Program-made: the position numbers and the translations under genes
The notes under the pieces: generated by a model
Told to the model about the DNA's origin: nothing
Databases searched by the model: none
Seen by the model: the letters and a program-made list of their open reading frames with translations, nothing else
Origin: Gudongella sp964575895
GTDB lineage: Bacteria > Bacillota > Clostridia > Tissierellales > Tissierellaceae
Direction: 5' to 3'
Assembly (NCBI GenBank): GCA_964575895.1
Contig: CAZNTE010000012.1
Span: forward strand, 9,114 to 73,113
Length of the DNA stretch: 64,000 nucleotides
In this document: positions 40,300 to 49,430 of the stretch, piece by piece
Layout of the letters: each line of letters starts with the position of its first letter
Numbering within the stretch: the stretch's first letter is position 1

Positions 40300-40974
40300 C
40301 TATTCTTCTGTTGATTCTATAATCACTTTCTTTTCTACCTTTTTAGTAGGAAGAACTTCTCCTTTATATAGCCATACTTTTACTCCAAGTTTGCCATAAG
40401 TTGTGTTAGCTTCTGCAAATCCATAATCTATGTCAGCTCTTAAGGTTTGTAGAGGAATTGTACCCTCGCTATATCCTTCTGTTCTAGCCATGTCTGCTCC
40501 ACCAAGTCTTCCTGCTACTGCAGTTTTAATTCCCTTTGCTCCTGATCTCATAGTTCTTTGAATTGCTTGTTTCATTGCTCTTCTGAAGGTTACCCTTCTT
40601 TCAAGTTGTGCAGCAATATTTTCAGCAACAAGTTGTGCATCTAGCTCTGGAACTTTGATTTCTTCAACATTAACTACTACACTTTTCTTAGTCATTTTTT
40701 CGATAGATACTCTTAGCTCTTCTACTCCTGATCCACCTCTACCAATTACCATTCCTGGCTTAGCTGTGAAAACAGTAACTTTGATTTTACTAGCAGCTCT
40801 CTCTATTTCTATTTTAGATACACCAGAGATAAACAGTTTTTCTTTGATGTATTCACGGATTTTAAAATCTTCTACTAAATACTCATTAAAAGTCTTCTTG
40901 TCAGCATACCATTTTGAATCCCAGTCCTTAATAATACCGACCCTTAGACCATGTGGGTTAACTTTTTGACCCAT
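40300..40974 (-). CDS. rpsC: 30S ribosomal protein uS3
   Basis: At 224 residues it starts MGQKVNPHGLRVGIIKDWDS, has the KH domain with GMVIGRGGSGVEELR and the C-terminal ARTEGYSEGTIPLQTLRADI. AAAGGAGGGATAGTTA precedes the ATG. Confidence 0.98.
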   Translation of the reverse strand: MGQKVNPHGLRVGIIKDWDSKWYADKKTFNEYLVEDFKIREYIKEKLFISGVSKIEIERAASKIKVTVFTAKPGMVIGRGGSGVEELRVSIEKMTKKSVVVNVEEIKVPELDAQLVAENIAAQLERRVTFRRAMKQAIQRTMRSGAKGIKTAVAGRLGGADMARTEGYSEGTIPLQTLRADIDYGFAEANTTYGKLGVKVWLYKGEVLPTKKVEKKVIIESTEE

Positions 40975-40991
40975 TAACTATCCCTCCTTTT

Positions 40992-41327
40992 CTACTCGCG
41001 TTCTTTTACTACTACTCCAATATGACTACTTCTTTTGATTATCGGATATGCCATACCTCTTGCCTTAGGTCTGAATCTCTTCATTCTTGGACCTTCGTTA
41101 GCGTATGCTTCTGATACAAAAAGATTGTCTCTATCTAAGTTAAAGTTGTTTTCAGCATTTGCAACAGCAGATTTTAATACTTTTTCAAGAGCTTTTGCAC
41201 CTTTTTTCGGTGTAAACTTCAATATTGAAAGAGCTTCATCTACTTGCTTGCCTCTGATTTCATCACAAATGTAACCAACTTTAAGTGGTGAAATCCTAAC
41301 ATATTTAGCTATAGCTTTAGCTTCCAT
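40992..41327 (-). CDS. rplV: 50S ribosomal protein uL22
   Basis: The 111-residue protein starts MEAKAIAKYVRISPLKVGYI; the exit-tunnel hairpin region is EGPRMKRFRPKARGMAYPII. An in-frame ATG at 41345 lies before the ribosome site AGGAGG, so the ATG at 41327 is the start. Confidence 0.97.
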   Translation of the reverse strand: MEAKAIAKYVRISPLKVGYICDEIRGKQVDEALSILKFTPKKGAKALEKVLKSAVANAENNFNLDRDNLFVSEAYANEGPRMKRFRPKARGMAYPIIKRSSHIGVVVKERE

Positions 41328-41346
41328 GATTATAACCTCCTTCATA

Positions 41347-41634
41347 TTACTTTCTTACACCTGATGATTTTTCGTTCTTATCTACATGGCTTCTGAATGT
41401 TCTAGTTGATACAAACTCGCCTAGTTTATGACCTACCATATCTTCTGTTACATACACTGGAACGTGCTTTCTTCCATCATGTACTGCAATGGTATGACCT
41501 ACCATTTGAGGGAATATAGTTGAACGACGTGACCAGGTTTTAATAACTTTCTTATCGTTTGTTTCGTTAAGAGCCTCCACTTTTTTAAGTAGATGATCAT
41601 CGATAAATGGTCCTTTTTTAAGGGATCTACCCAT
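41347..41634 (-). CDS. rpsS: 30S ribosomal protein uS19
   Basis: At 95 residues it starts MGRSLKKGPFIDDHLLKKVE and contains KTWSRRSTIFPQMVGHTIAV and GHKLGEFVSTRTFRSH. GAAAGGAGGAAAAAAAT precedes the ATG. Confidence 0.98.
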   Translation of the reverse strand: MGRSLKKGPFIDDHLLKKVEALNETNDKKVIKTWSRRSTIFPQMVGHTIAVHDGRKHVPVYVTEDMVGHKLGEFVSTRTFRSHVDKNEKSSGVRK

Positions 41635-41658
41635 ATTTTTTTCCTCCTTTCAGAAGTA

Positions 41659-42489
41659 CTATTTCGTTCTTCTTCTTACGATATATTTATCAGATTTCTT
41701 ATTTTTCTTTCTAGTTTTGTATCCTAATGCTGGTTTGCCCCATGGTGTTGATGGTGCTGGCATACCTATTGGAGCTCTACCTTCTCCACCACCGTGTGGG
41801 TGATCTACTGGGTTCATGGCAGTACCTCTAACAGTTGGTCTGATACCCATATGTCTTGAACGTCCTGCTTTACCAATAGTTATATTCTCATGGTCTATAT
41901 TTCCAACTTGTCCAATAGTAGCTCTACACTCAACTGGTACTAGTCTAAACTCACCTGAAGGAAGTTTAAGTTGTGCCATTTTACCTTCTTTTGCCATAAG
42001 TTGAGCTTCTGCTCCAGCTGAACGTACCATTTGAGCACCTTTACCAGGCTTTAACTCAACATTGTGTACAGTTGTACCTACTGGAATATCCTTAAGTTTA
42101 AGAGCATTACCGATTTTAATATCTGCATTTTCTCCTGACTCTATCATATCTCCAACTTTAATGTTATGTGGAGCAATGATATATCTTTTCTCTCCGTCAA
42201 CATAGTGAATTAGAGCGATATTAGCAGTTCTGTTGGGATCGTATTCTATTGCTGCAACTTTTCCTGGAATACCATCTTTATTTCTCTTAAAGTCAATTAT
42301 TCTATATTTCTTCTTAGCCCCGCCACCTCTGTGACGAATGGTTATTCTACCTTGTGAGTTTCTTCCGCTAAATTTATTTAAAGTTACCACTAATGACTTT
42401 TCAGGTTCAGTTTTAGTGATTTCTTCAAAAGTTGACACTGTCATTTGTCTTCTAGCAGGGGAAGTAGGTTTGAATTTCCTAATACTCAT
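41659..42489 (-). CDS. rplB: 50S ribosomal protein uL2
   Basis: At 276 residues it contains GRNSQGRITIRHRGGGAKKK, the peptidyl-transferase-proximal GTAMNPVDHPHGGGEGRAP and a basic KTRKKNKKSDKYIVRRR end. AAGGAGGGAAAACCA precedes the ATG. Confidence 0.98.
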   Translation of the reverse strand: MSIRKFKPTSPARRQMTVSTFEEITKTEPEKSLVVTLNKFSGRNSQGRITIRHRGGGAKKKYRIIDFKRNKDGIPGKVAAIEYDPNRTANIALIHYVDGEKRYIIAPHNIKVGDMIESGENADIKIGNALKLKDIPVGTTVHNVELKPGKGAQMVRSAGAEAQLMAKEGKMAQLKLPSGEFRLVPVECRATIGQVGNIDHENITIGKAGRSRHMGIRPTVRGTAMNPVDHPHGGGEGRAPIGMPAPSTPWGKPALGYKTRKKNKKSDKYIVRRRTK

Positions 42490-42516
42490 TGGTTTTCCCT
42501 CCTTTTATCTTCCTTA

Positions 42517-42810
42517 TTATTCCATACCTTCGAAGAATTCAATCTTCTTAGAGTCATCTGTTAACTTAACAATAGCTTTCTTCCAGCTTGGTCTTCTTCC
42601 ACTGTGAATACCTTGTCTCTTCATTTTTCCAAGCATATTCATTGTGTTAACTTTTTCTACCTTAACGCCAAATATAGTTTCAACTGCTTTTTTAATTTCA
42701 GTCTTATTTGCTCTTTTATCAACAACAAATGTATATTTGTTTTCGTTCATATCTTCCATACTCTTCTCAGTAATTATCGGTTTAACGATAATATCGTGTG
42801 GAATACGCAT
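42517..42810 (-). CDS. rplW: 50S ribosomal protein uL23
   Basis: The 97-residue protein contains DIIVKPIITEKSMEDMNENK, YTFVVDKRANKTEIKKAVE and VNTMNMLGKMKRQGIHSGRR. It sits at the tunnel exit and docks trigger factor and SRP. The ATG overlaps the rplD stop by one base (TAATG). Confidence 0.98.
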   Translation of the reverse strand: MRIPHDIIVKPIITEKSMEDMNENKYTFVVDKRANKTEIKKAVETIFGVKVEKVNTMNMLGKMKRQGIHSGRRPSWKKAIVKLTDDSKKIEFFEGME

Positions 42811-43433
42811 TATGCATACACCTCCTCGACTCTTTTAACAGCCTCTTTCGTTATAATAAATGAATTGTACTTTAGGATGTCATATACATTTAAAGTATTT
42901 ACATGAGTCGTTTCAACTCCTGGAATGTTACTTGCTGATTTCATTACGTTGAAATCTTTAGTATCCATTACTATTAGAGCTTTTCTGTCAGCTTTTAAGT
43001 TGTTTAATACTTTAAGCATCTCTTTTGTCTTAGGAGCATCAAATCTTAATTCATCAACAACGATGATTTCATTCTCCACTACCTTAGATGTTAAAGCTGA
43101 TTTCATTGCAAGTCTTTTAACTTTTTTAGGAACGCTATAGCTGTAATCTCTTGGCTTTGGTGCGAATACTACCCCGCCACCTTTCCATTGTGGTGATCTA
43201 ATGCTTCCTTGTCTTGCTCTACCAGTTCCTTTTTGTCTCCATGGCTTTCTACCGCCACCTCTTACTTCTGCTCTTGTTTTAGTAGATTGTGTTCCTTGTC
43301 TTTTGTTAGCAAGTTGATTTTTAACTACTTCATAAACAACGTGCTCATTTATTTCTACACCGAAAACATTTTCGCTTAATTCCATTTCTTCAACTAGTTC
43401 ACCTAGCATATTATATACATTAACTTTAGGCAT
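42810..43433 (-). CDS. rplD: 50S ribosomal protein uL4
   Basis: At 207 residues it has the tunnel loop TRAEVRGGGRKPWRQKGTGR and RQGSIRSPQWKGGGVVFAPK. L4 represses its own S10 operon in Escherichia coli; a similar role through the structured leader here is only a possibility. GAAAGGAGGATGCAAA precedes the ATG. Confidence 0.98.
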   Translation of the reverse strand: MPKVNVYNMLGELVEEMELSENVFGVEINEHVVYEVVKNQLANKRQGTQSTKTRAEVRGGGRKPWRQKGTGRARQGSIRSPQWKGGGVVFAPKPRDYSYSVPKKVKRLAMKSALTSKVVENEIIVVDELRFDAPKTKEMLKVLNNLKADRKALIVMDTKDFNVMKSASNIPGVETTHVNTLNVYDILKYNSFIITKEAVKRVEEVYA

Positions 43434-43460
43434 TTTGCATCCTCCTTTCCGCCTGGATTA

Positions 43461-44087
43461 TTACTTTTTAACTGTTGGTTTTATAGATACAAGGCCTTTT
43501 TTAGGTCCTGGGATTGCTCCTTTAATAAGAATTAAGTTCTTATCTGCATCTACTCTTACAACTTCAAGGTTTTGAACTGTAACTCTTTCATTTCCCATTC
43601 TACCTGCCATTCTGTGTCCTTTAAATACACGTCCTGGATAAGTACCAGCTGACATACCACCTGGCATTCTATGGAATTTAGAACCGTGAGTTTCTCTACC
43701 TCTACCAAAGCCGTGTCTTTTAATAACACCTGCAGTGCCTTTACCTTTTGAAGTACCAGTAACATCAATCATGTCACCTTCTGCAAAAACATCAACTTTG
43801 ATCTCTTGTCCAATTTCATAATCATCTGGATTCTCAACGTGGAATTCTCTTAAGAATTTTCTGTATGCTACATTTGCTTTATCAAAATGCCCTTTAAGAG
43901 GTTTGATAACTCTTCTTTCCTTAACATCACCAAATCCTACTTGAATTGCATTGTATCCGTCTTTTTCAACGGTTTTTTTCTGAACAACGAAAAGTGGACC
44001 AGCCTCAACTACAGATACAGGAACTACAGTTCCGTTTTCTAAGAATATTTGAGTCATACCAACTTTTCTACCTAACATATTCTTCAT
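43461..44087 (-). CDS. rplC: 50S ribosomal protein uL3
   Basis: At 208 residues it starts NMLGRKVGMTQIFLENGTVV and contains SKGKGTAGVIKRHGFGRGRE and the GGMSAGTYPGRVFKGHRMAG extension near the peptidyl-transferase centre. GGAGGTGTAAAG precedes the ATG. Confidence 0.98.
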   Translation of the reverse strand: MKNMLGRKVGMTQIFLENGTVVPVSVVEAGPLFVVQKKTVEKDGYNAIQVGFGDVKERRVIKPLKGHFDKANVAYRKFLREFHVENPDDYEIGQEIKVDVFAEGDMIDVTGTSKGKGTAGVIKRHGFGRGRETHGSKFHRMPGGMSAGTYPGRVFKGHRMAGRMGNERVTVQNLEVVRVDADKNLILIKGAIPGPKKGLVSIKPTVKK

Positions 44088-44140
44088 CTTTACACCTCCG
44101 ACCTCATAGCGGATTACCTATTGGCAATCATACAAGTTAA

Positions 44141-44449
44141 TTATAATTTTATCTCTATGTCTACACCTGCTGGTAAGTTCAACTTCATAAGTGAATCTAC
44201 CGTTTTTTGATTAGGGTTAAGGATATCTATAAGTCTCTTGTGAGTTCTTTGTTCAAATTGCTCTCTAGAGTCTTTGTACTTATGAACAGCTCTAAGGATA
44301 GTTACTATTTCCTTTTCTGTTGGCAATGGAACTGGACCTGAAACAGTCGCTCCTGTTCTCTTAGCTGTTTCTACGATTCTCTGAGCTGATGAATCCAATA
44401 ACTCATGATCATAAGCCTTTAACCTAATTCTGATTTTTTGTTTTGACAT
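44141..44449 (-). CDS. rpsJ: 30S ribosomal protein uS10
   Basis: At 102 residues it starts SKQKIRIRLKAYDHELLDSS and contains VSGPVPLPTEK and HKRLIDILNPNQKTVDSLMK. S10 is also the NusE antitermination factor. First gene of the long S10-spc-alpha run, with AAGGAGGGAATTAC before the ATG and a structured leader upstream. Confidence 0.98.
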   Translation of the reverse strand: MSKQKIRIRLKAYDHELLDSSAQRIVETAKRTGATVSGPVPLPTEKEIVTILRAVHKYKDSREQFEQRTHKRLIDILNPNQKTVDSLMKLNLPAGVDIEIKL

Positions 44450-44466
44450 GTAATTCCCTCCTTCTA

Positions 44467-44606
44467 TCGCATGTTAACACTATACATGCGACTTGAGTCT
44501 GCCGATACACCCAGCCGGGTGTTTTCTATTTTTTTAAAAATTTTGCAAACTCAGTCGCCCGATTTAAAACCGGACATTCTCAGCAAAAATTCCCTGTAAA
44601 ATACAG
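44467..44606 (-). promoter_or_regulatory. Structured leader of the S10 operon
   Basis: Four helices can form in the minus-strand RNA. CTGT/ACAG lies at 44594-44606. A long helix joins 44545-44558 to 44488-44502 (about 14 pairs, one bulge). Inside it is the hairpin ACACCC/GGGTGT (44507-44522). Close to the ribosome site is TCGCATGT/ACATGCGA (44467-44491). The last helix shares GCGA (44488-44491) with the long helix, so the two compete. The parts of 44450-44790 outside these elements hold only the promoter and the tuf terminator. Confidence 0.6.
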
Positions 44607-44646
44607 CAACCTTTCGCATCATCGCAATGTCATAAATTTAAACACT

Positions 44647-44674
44647 AGTATAGTTTACACCAACTACTACTAAA
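44647..44674 (-). promoter_or_regulatory. Possible promoter of the S10 operon
   Basis: On the minus strand TTTAGT (44669-44674), 16 bases, then TATACT (44647-44652). A start near 44640 gives a leader of about 190 bases. The -35 is weak. Confidence 0.5.
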
Positions 44675-44740
44675 ATACAAGTCTTTTTTATCTTTTTCCC
44701 AGTAAAAAACGCTTTTTTTTAAATAGTTTATTACGACACT

Positions 44741-44766
44741 AAAAGAAGGAGAAAACTCCTTCTTTT
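44741..44766 (-). terminator. Terminator after tuf copy 1
   Basis: AAAAGAAGGAG and CTCCTTCTTTT form a perfect 11-bp helix with a four-base loop, 24 bases after the tuf stop. The T-run is the end of the second arm. Confidence 0.85.
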
Positions 44767-44786
44767 AAGTATCGTTATTATGACTT

Positions 44787-47700
44787 ATTCTTATTCGTAA
44801 ACCTTAGTTACAACTCCAGCTCCAACTGTTCTTCCGCCTTCTCTAATTGCAAATCTTAATCCTTCTTCCATTGCTATTGGAGTTATTAGCTCAATTGAGA
44901 ATCTTGCGTTGTCTCCTGGCATTACCATCTCTACTCCTTCTTCTAACCTGATGTCTCCTGTTACGTCTGTTGTTCTGAAGTAGAACTGTGGTCTGTATCC
45001 ATTAAAGAATGGTGTATGTCTTCCACCCTCTTCTTTACTTAATACGTATACTTCTGAGTCAAATTTTGTGTGTGGTTTGATTGATTTTGGCTTCGCTAAT
45101 ACTTGGCCTCTTTCTATCTCTGTTCTTTGTACTCCTCTTAGTAGTACTCCGATGTTATCTCCTGCTTGTGCTTCGTCAAGTAGTTTCCTAAACATCTCTA
45201 CTCCTGTTACTACTACTGTTCTCGCTTCTTCTGTTAATCCAACGATTTCTACGTTGTCTCCAGTTTTTACGATTCCTCTTTCTACTCTTCCTGTTGCTAC
45301 TGTTCCTCTACCTGTTATTGAGAATACGTCCTCTACTGGCATTAGGAATGGCTTGTCTATTTGTCTTTCTGGTTGTGGGATATACTCATCTACTCGCTTC
45401 ATTAACTCTACGATTTTATCTCCCCATGCTCCGTCTGGATCTTCTAATGCTTTTAATGCTGATCCTGTTACTATTGGTGCATTGTCTCCATCAAACTCAT
45501 ACTCTGATAGTAATTCTCTTACTTCCATTTCTACTAGTTCGATTAGTTCTGGATCGTCTACCATATCTTCTTTGTTTAGGAATACTACTATCTTAGGTAC
45601 TCCTACTTGCCTTGATAATAGGATATGCTCTCTTGTTTGTGGCATTGGACCGTCTGCTGCTGATACTACTAGGATTGCTCCGTCCATCTGTGCTGCTCCT
45701 GTGATCATGTTCTTTACATAGTCAGCATGGCCTGGGCAATCTACGTGTGCGTAGTGTCTTGCATCTGTCTCATACTCAACGTGTGATGTTGATATTGTGA
45801 TTCCTCTTTCTCTCTCTTCTGGTGCCTTGTCTATGTTTGCATAGTCTACGAATGTACCAGTTCCAAATCTCTTGTTTAGTACAAATGTTATTGCTGCTGT
45901 TAATGTTGTCTTACCATGGTCTACGTGACCGATTGTTCCAACGTTAACGTGTGGCTTATTTCTTTCAAATTTAGCTTTACCCATTCTTTTCTTCCTCCCT
46001 TATGAATAATTATTTATTACCTAATACTTTTTCGGAAATACTATTTGGCACTGGTTCATAGTGGTCAAATTGCATTGAGTACAAGCCTCTACCTTGAGTA
46101 TTAGATCTAAGATCAGTTGCGTATCCGAACATTTCTGATAGTGGTACAAATGCTCTAATAATTTGAGCTCCACTAACTAGTTCCATACCTTCCATTCTTC
46201 CTCTTCTTGAGTTAATGTCTCCAATTACATCTCCCATGTACTCTTCAGGAACTGTAACTTCAACTTTCATCATTGGTTCAAGTAGTGTAGGTCCTGCTTT
46301 TCTTAAAGCTTCTCTAACACCCATTGATCCAGCTATTTTAAATGCCATTTCTGATGAGTCAACATCATGGTATGAACCATCATAAAGAGTAACTTTAATG
46401 TCAAGTACTGGGTATCCACCTAGAATACCAGTTCCAAGTGCTTCTTCAATACCACCGTTTATGGCGTTAATATACTCTCTTGGAATAGCTCCACCTACGA
46501 TTGCATTAACAAATTCATAACCTTTACCAGGTTCTTGTGGCTCAACTTTTAGTTTAACATGTCCATATTGACCTCTACCACCAGACTGTCTTACATACTT
46601 ACCTTCAGCATCAGCATTTTTAGAAATTGACTCCTTGTAAGCAACCTGTGGGTTACCAACATTAGCTTCAACTTTAAATTCTCTTAAAAGTCTATCTACG
46701 ATGATCTCAAGATGTAATTCGCCCATACCAGCGATGATAGTCTGACCTGTCTCTTCATCTGTATATGTTCTAAATGTTGGGTCTTCTTCTGCTAGTTTTG
46801 CCAGTGCAATTGACATTTTCTCTTGGCTGGCTTTAGTCTTTGGTTCAATAGCTACGTGAATTACTGGCTCTGGGAATTCCATTGTCTCAAGAATGATTTG
46901 ATCAGATTCTACACTTAAAGTATCTCCCGTAGTTGTATCTTTGAATCCAACTGCAGCTGCGATATCTCCAGCATAAACTTCATCAACTTCTTCTCTCTTG
47001 TTTGCATGCATTATTAGAATTCTACCGATTCTTTCCCTTTTACCCTTAGTTGAATTCATAACATAGCTACCTGCTTTTAATGAACCCGAGTAAACTCTAA
47101 AATATGCCAGTTTTCCTACATATGGGTCAGTTACTATTTTAAATGCTAAAGCAGAGAATGGTTCGCTGTCATCAGCATGTCTTAATATTTCTTCTTCAGT
47201 ATCTTTACTTATACCAACTATTGCTGGTATATCCAGTGGTGATGGAAGATAGTCAAGTATCGCATCAAGTAAAATCTGAACACCCTTGTTCTTATATGAT
47301 GATCCGCATAATACTGGTGTCATTTTTACATCAATAGTTGCTTTCCTAATTCCAGCCATGATTTCAGCTTCTGTCAATGTTTCCCCTTCCAGGTACTTCA
47401 TCATAAGATCTTCATCATGCTCAGATATTGCTTCTACAAGCATATCTCTGTATTCTTTGGCTAAATCCATCATATCAGCAGGAATATCTGTTATTTCAAT
47501 GTCTTGTCCTAAATCATCCTTGTAAATTCTTGCCTTCATGCTTACAAGGTCTACCAATCCTACAAAAGTGTCTTCCTTACCAATAGGCAATTGAATTGGA
47601 ACAGCATTAGCCTTAAGTCTGTCCTTCATCATTCTAACTGCTCTAAAGTAGTCAGCACCTGTTATATCCATTTTATTTACAAAAGCTAATCGTGGTACAC

Positions 47701-48051
47701 GATATTTATCAGCTTGTCTCCAAACGGTCTCAGATTGAGGTTCTACTCCACCTTTTGCGCAAAACAAAGCTACAGCACCGTCAAGAACACGAAGGGATCT
47801 TTCAACCTCTACTGTGAAGTCTACATGCCCTGGTGTGTCTATAACATTGATTCTGTGATCCTTCCAGAAAGCTGTTGTTGCAGCAGAGGTGATTGTGATA
47901 CCCCTTTCTTGCTCTTGTTCCATCCAGTCCATTTGGGCGCCACCTTCATGGGTCTCGCCTACTTTGTGTATTTTACCGGTATAAAATAATATTCTTTCTG
48001 TGGTGGTTGTTTTTCCTGCATCAATATGAGCCATTATGCCGATATTTCTAG
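44787..48051. repeat. fusA-tuf direct repeat, copy 1
   Basis: This segment matches 60736-64000 base for base wherever I compared, including the tuf-fusA spacer; translations in other frames are the same as well. The left boundary is exact: identity stops 4 bases after the tuf stop codon. The right boundary is set by the window end. Confidence 0.9.
44791..45984 (-). CDS. tuf: Elongation factor Tu, copy 1
   Basis: EF-Tu brings aminoacyl-tRNA to the ribosome. GTPase motifs are GHVDHGKTT (19-27), the DCPGHADYVKNMITG switch II and NKED; the C-terminus is GRTVGAGVVTKVYE. Length 397. It is the last gene of the str operon after fusA, 25 bases downstream. The protein is identical to copy 2 at 60740-61933. 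Confidence 0.98.
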   Translation of the reverse strand: MGKAKFERNKPHVNVGTIGHVDHGKTTLTAAITFVLNKRFGTGTFVDYANIDKAPEERERGITISTSHVEYETDARHYAHVDCPGHADYVKNMITGAAQMDGAILVVSAADGPMPQTREHILLSRQVGVPKIVVFLNKEDMVDDPELIELVEMEVRELLSEYEFDGDNAPIVTGSALKALEDPDGAWGDKIVELMKRVDEYIPQPERQIDKPFLMPVEDVFSITGRGTVATGRVERGIVKTGDNVEIVGLTEEARTVVVTGVEMFRKLLDEAQAGDNIGVLLRGVQRTEIERGQVLAKPKSIKPHTKFDSEVYVLSKEEGGRHTPFFNGYRPQFYFRTTDVTGDIRLEEGVEMVMPGDNARFSIELITPIAMEEGLRFAIREGGRTVGAGVVTKVYE

Positions 48052-48079
48052 TTTTATCAAGTGAAACTTGTCTTGGCAC
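46010..48079 (-). CDS. fusA: Elongation factor G, copy 1
   Basis: This translocase GTPase of 689 residues has AHIDAGKTTTTERILFYTG, DTPGHVDFTVEVERSL and NKMD, then domains II-V ending YATDLRSNTQGRGLYSMQFD. It is the canonical housekeeping form. Order rpsL-rpsG-fusA-tuf is the str operon. AAGGAGGAAATATT precedes the ATG. A second, apparently identical copy begins beyond the right edge. Confidence 0.98.
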   Translation of the reverse strand: MPRQVSLDKTRNIGIMAHIDAGKTTTTERILFYTGKIHKVGETHEGGAQMDWMEQEQERGITITSAATTAFWKDHRINVIDTPGHVDFTVEVERSLRVLDGAVALFCAKGGVEPQSETVWRQADKYRVPRLAFVNKMDITGADYFRAVRMMKDRLKANAVPIQLPIGKEDTFVGLVDLVSMKARIYKDDLGQDIEITDIPADMMDLAKEYRDMLVEAISEHDEDLMMKYLEGETLTEAEIMAGIRKATIDVKMTPVLCGSSYKNKGVQILLDAILDYLPSPLDIPAIVGISKDTEEEILRHADDSEPFSALAFKIVTDPYVGKLAYFRVYSGSLKAGSYVMNSTKGKRERIGRILIMHANKREEVDEVYAGDIAAAVGFKDTTTGDTLSVESDQIILETMEFPEPVIHVAIEPKTKASQEKMSIALAKLAEEDPTFRTYTDEETGQTIIAGMGELHLEIIVDRLLREFKVEANVGNPQVAYKESISKNADAEGKYVRQSGGRGQYGHVKLKVEPQEPGKGYEFVNAIVGGAIPREYINAINGGIEEALGTGILGGYPVLDIKVTLYDGSYHDVDSSEMAFKIAGSMGVREALRKAGPTLLEPMMKVEVTVPEEYMGDVIGDINSRRGRMEGMELVSGAQIIRAFVPLSEMFGYATDLRSNTQGRGLYSMQFDHYEPVPNSISEKVLGNK

Positions 48080-48136
48080 AATATTTCCTCCTTACTTCCT
48101 TTTATTAAGTCCCATCCACACATTATAAACGATCTA

Positions 48137-48607
48137 CTAAAATCTGTAGTGCGCGAAAGCTTTGTTAGCTTCTGCCATTTTATGTGTATCTTCTCTCTTC
48201 TTAACACTTGCTCCTAAGCCATTAGCAGCATCCATAAGTTCTTTTGCTAATTTCTCTTCCATGGTTTTTTCTCCTCTTTTTCTTGAGTAAGTTACTAACC
48301 ATCTTAGTCCAAGAGTTTGTCTTCTTTCAGTTCTTACTTCAATTGGAACTTGGTAGTTTGCTCCACCAATTCTTCTAGCTTTAACCTCTAGAACTGGCAT
48401 AATATTGTTCATGGCTTTGTAGAACACCTCTAATGGGTCTTCACCTGTTTTATCAGCGATAACATCGAAAGCACCGTATACAATATTCTGTGCAATACCT
48501 TTTTTTCCATCTAGCATTATTCCATTTATTAACTTAGTTACAACCACATCATTATAAATCGGATCTGGCATAACCTCTCTCTTTGGTACATGTCCTTTTC
48601 TAGGCAC
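48137..48607 (-). CDS. rpsG: 30S ribosomal protein uS7
   Basis: The 156-residue protein starts VPRKGHVPKREVMPDPIYND (first residue Met in vivo). The start codon is GTG at 48607, set by GGAGGG and by family length; a longer frame to 48685 is not used. The motif RRIGGANYQVPIEVRTERRQ is intact. The 116-base gap to rpsL holds a CGGC/GCCG hairpin but no gene. Confidence 0.96.
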   Translation of the reverse strand: MPRKGHVPKREVMPDPIYNDVVVTKLINGIMLDGKKGIAQNIVYGAFDVIADKTGEDPLEVFYKAMNNIMPVLEVKARRIGGANYQVPIEVRTERRQTLGLRWLVTYSRKRGEKTMEEKLAKELMDAANGLGASVKKREDTHKMAEANKAFAHYRF

Positions 48608-48723
48608 TTGTCTTCCCTCCTTAACTATATAGAGTAGATTCATTGGTACTCGGCCGTGCAGCCGTTGCGCCTCAAAATGCTTCATCTATATTAAATGTTT
48701 AATTTTTTGGCATTTTAAGCGAA

Positions 48724-49143
48724 TTACTTCTTAACTTTTGGTCGTTTTGCACCATATTTAGATCTTGATTGAAGTCTCTTGTCAACTCCAGCAGTATCTA
48801 AAGTACCCCTAATAATGTGATATCTCACACCTGGTAGGTCTTTTACCCTTCCACCTCTTATCAGTACAACGCTGTGTTCTTGTAGGTTGTGACCGATTCC
48901 AGGAATGTAGGCAGCAACTTCTAACCCATTTGTAAGTCTTACTCTGGCAACTTTTCTAAGCGCTGAGTTAGGCTTCTTAGGTGTAACTGTTCTTACAGAA
49001 ACACATACTCCTCTTTTTTGAGGTGAGTTAGCTTCAGTTTCTCTCTTTCTTAGTGTATTTAAATTCATACCTAAAGCTGGAGATTTTGATTTGTATACGA
49101 CCTTGTCTCTTCCTTTTCTAACAAGTTGGTTAATGGTTGGCAT
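48724..49143 (-). CDS. rpsL: 30S ribosomal protein uS12
   Basis: At 139 residues it starts MPTINQLVRKGRDKVVYKSK and contains TPKKPNSALRKVARVRLTNG and RGGRVKDLPGVRYHIIRG. The two lysines tied to streptomycin response (in TPKKPN and GRVKDLP) are wild type. AGGAGGTGCCTTA precedes the ATG. Confidence 0.98.
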   Translation of the reverse strand: MPTINQLVRKGRDKVVYKSKSPALGMNLNTLRKRETEANSPQKRGVCVSVRTVTPKKPNSALRKVARVRLTNGLEVAAYIPGIGHNLQEHSVVLIRGGRVKDLPGVRYHIIRGTLDTAGVDKRLQSRSKYGAKRPKVKK

Positions 49144-49157
49144 TAAGGCACCTCCTT

Positions 49158-49406
49158 CTAGTTTTTATTTAATAAGGCAGCTACTGCTGCATTAATATCA
49201 ATTCCACAGGCTTCTCCCAACTGCTCCATGTGTTCAACATATTCCACAGGAACATCTTTGCTTTCACATAACTTCTCAATCTCATTTGTTACTTTCTTTT
49301 CAGCGTCCTTTGCAATGAATACAATCTCCACTTCAGATTTTGAAAGAGCCCTTTTTACTTGTTTTGCTCCTACTACTTTTTCTTGTGTCTTTAACTTTGT
49401 TAACAT
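49158..49406 (-). CDS. rplGB: L7Ae/L30e-family K-turn-binding protein (YbxF-like)
   Basis: The 82-residue protein contains KTQEKVVGAKQVKRALSKSE, VEIVFIAKDAEKKVTNEIEK and EQLGEACGIDINAAVAALL, the L7Ae fold of Bacillus YbxF. It binds K-turn RNA and has the conserved place between rpoC and rpsL. AAGGAGGACAATAA precedes the ATG. Confidence 0.93.
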   Translation of the reverse strand: MLTKLKTQEKVVGAKQVKRALSKSEVEIVFIAKDAEKKVTNEIEKLCESKDVPVEYVEHMEQLGEACGIDINAAVAALLNKN

Positions 49407-49430
49407 TTATTGTCCTCCTTAAAACATGCT

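Noticed and set aside
45068..45721. Long plus-strand open frames inside tuf and fusA (also at 61017-61670 and similar)
   Set aside because: They are antisense shadows of highly biased genes, lack ribosome sites and match no family.
48608..48685. N-terminal extension of S7
   Set aside because: It exceeds family length and lies upstream of the GGAGGG site that serves the GTG start.
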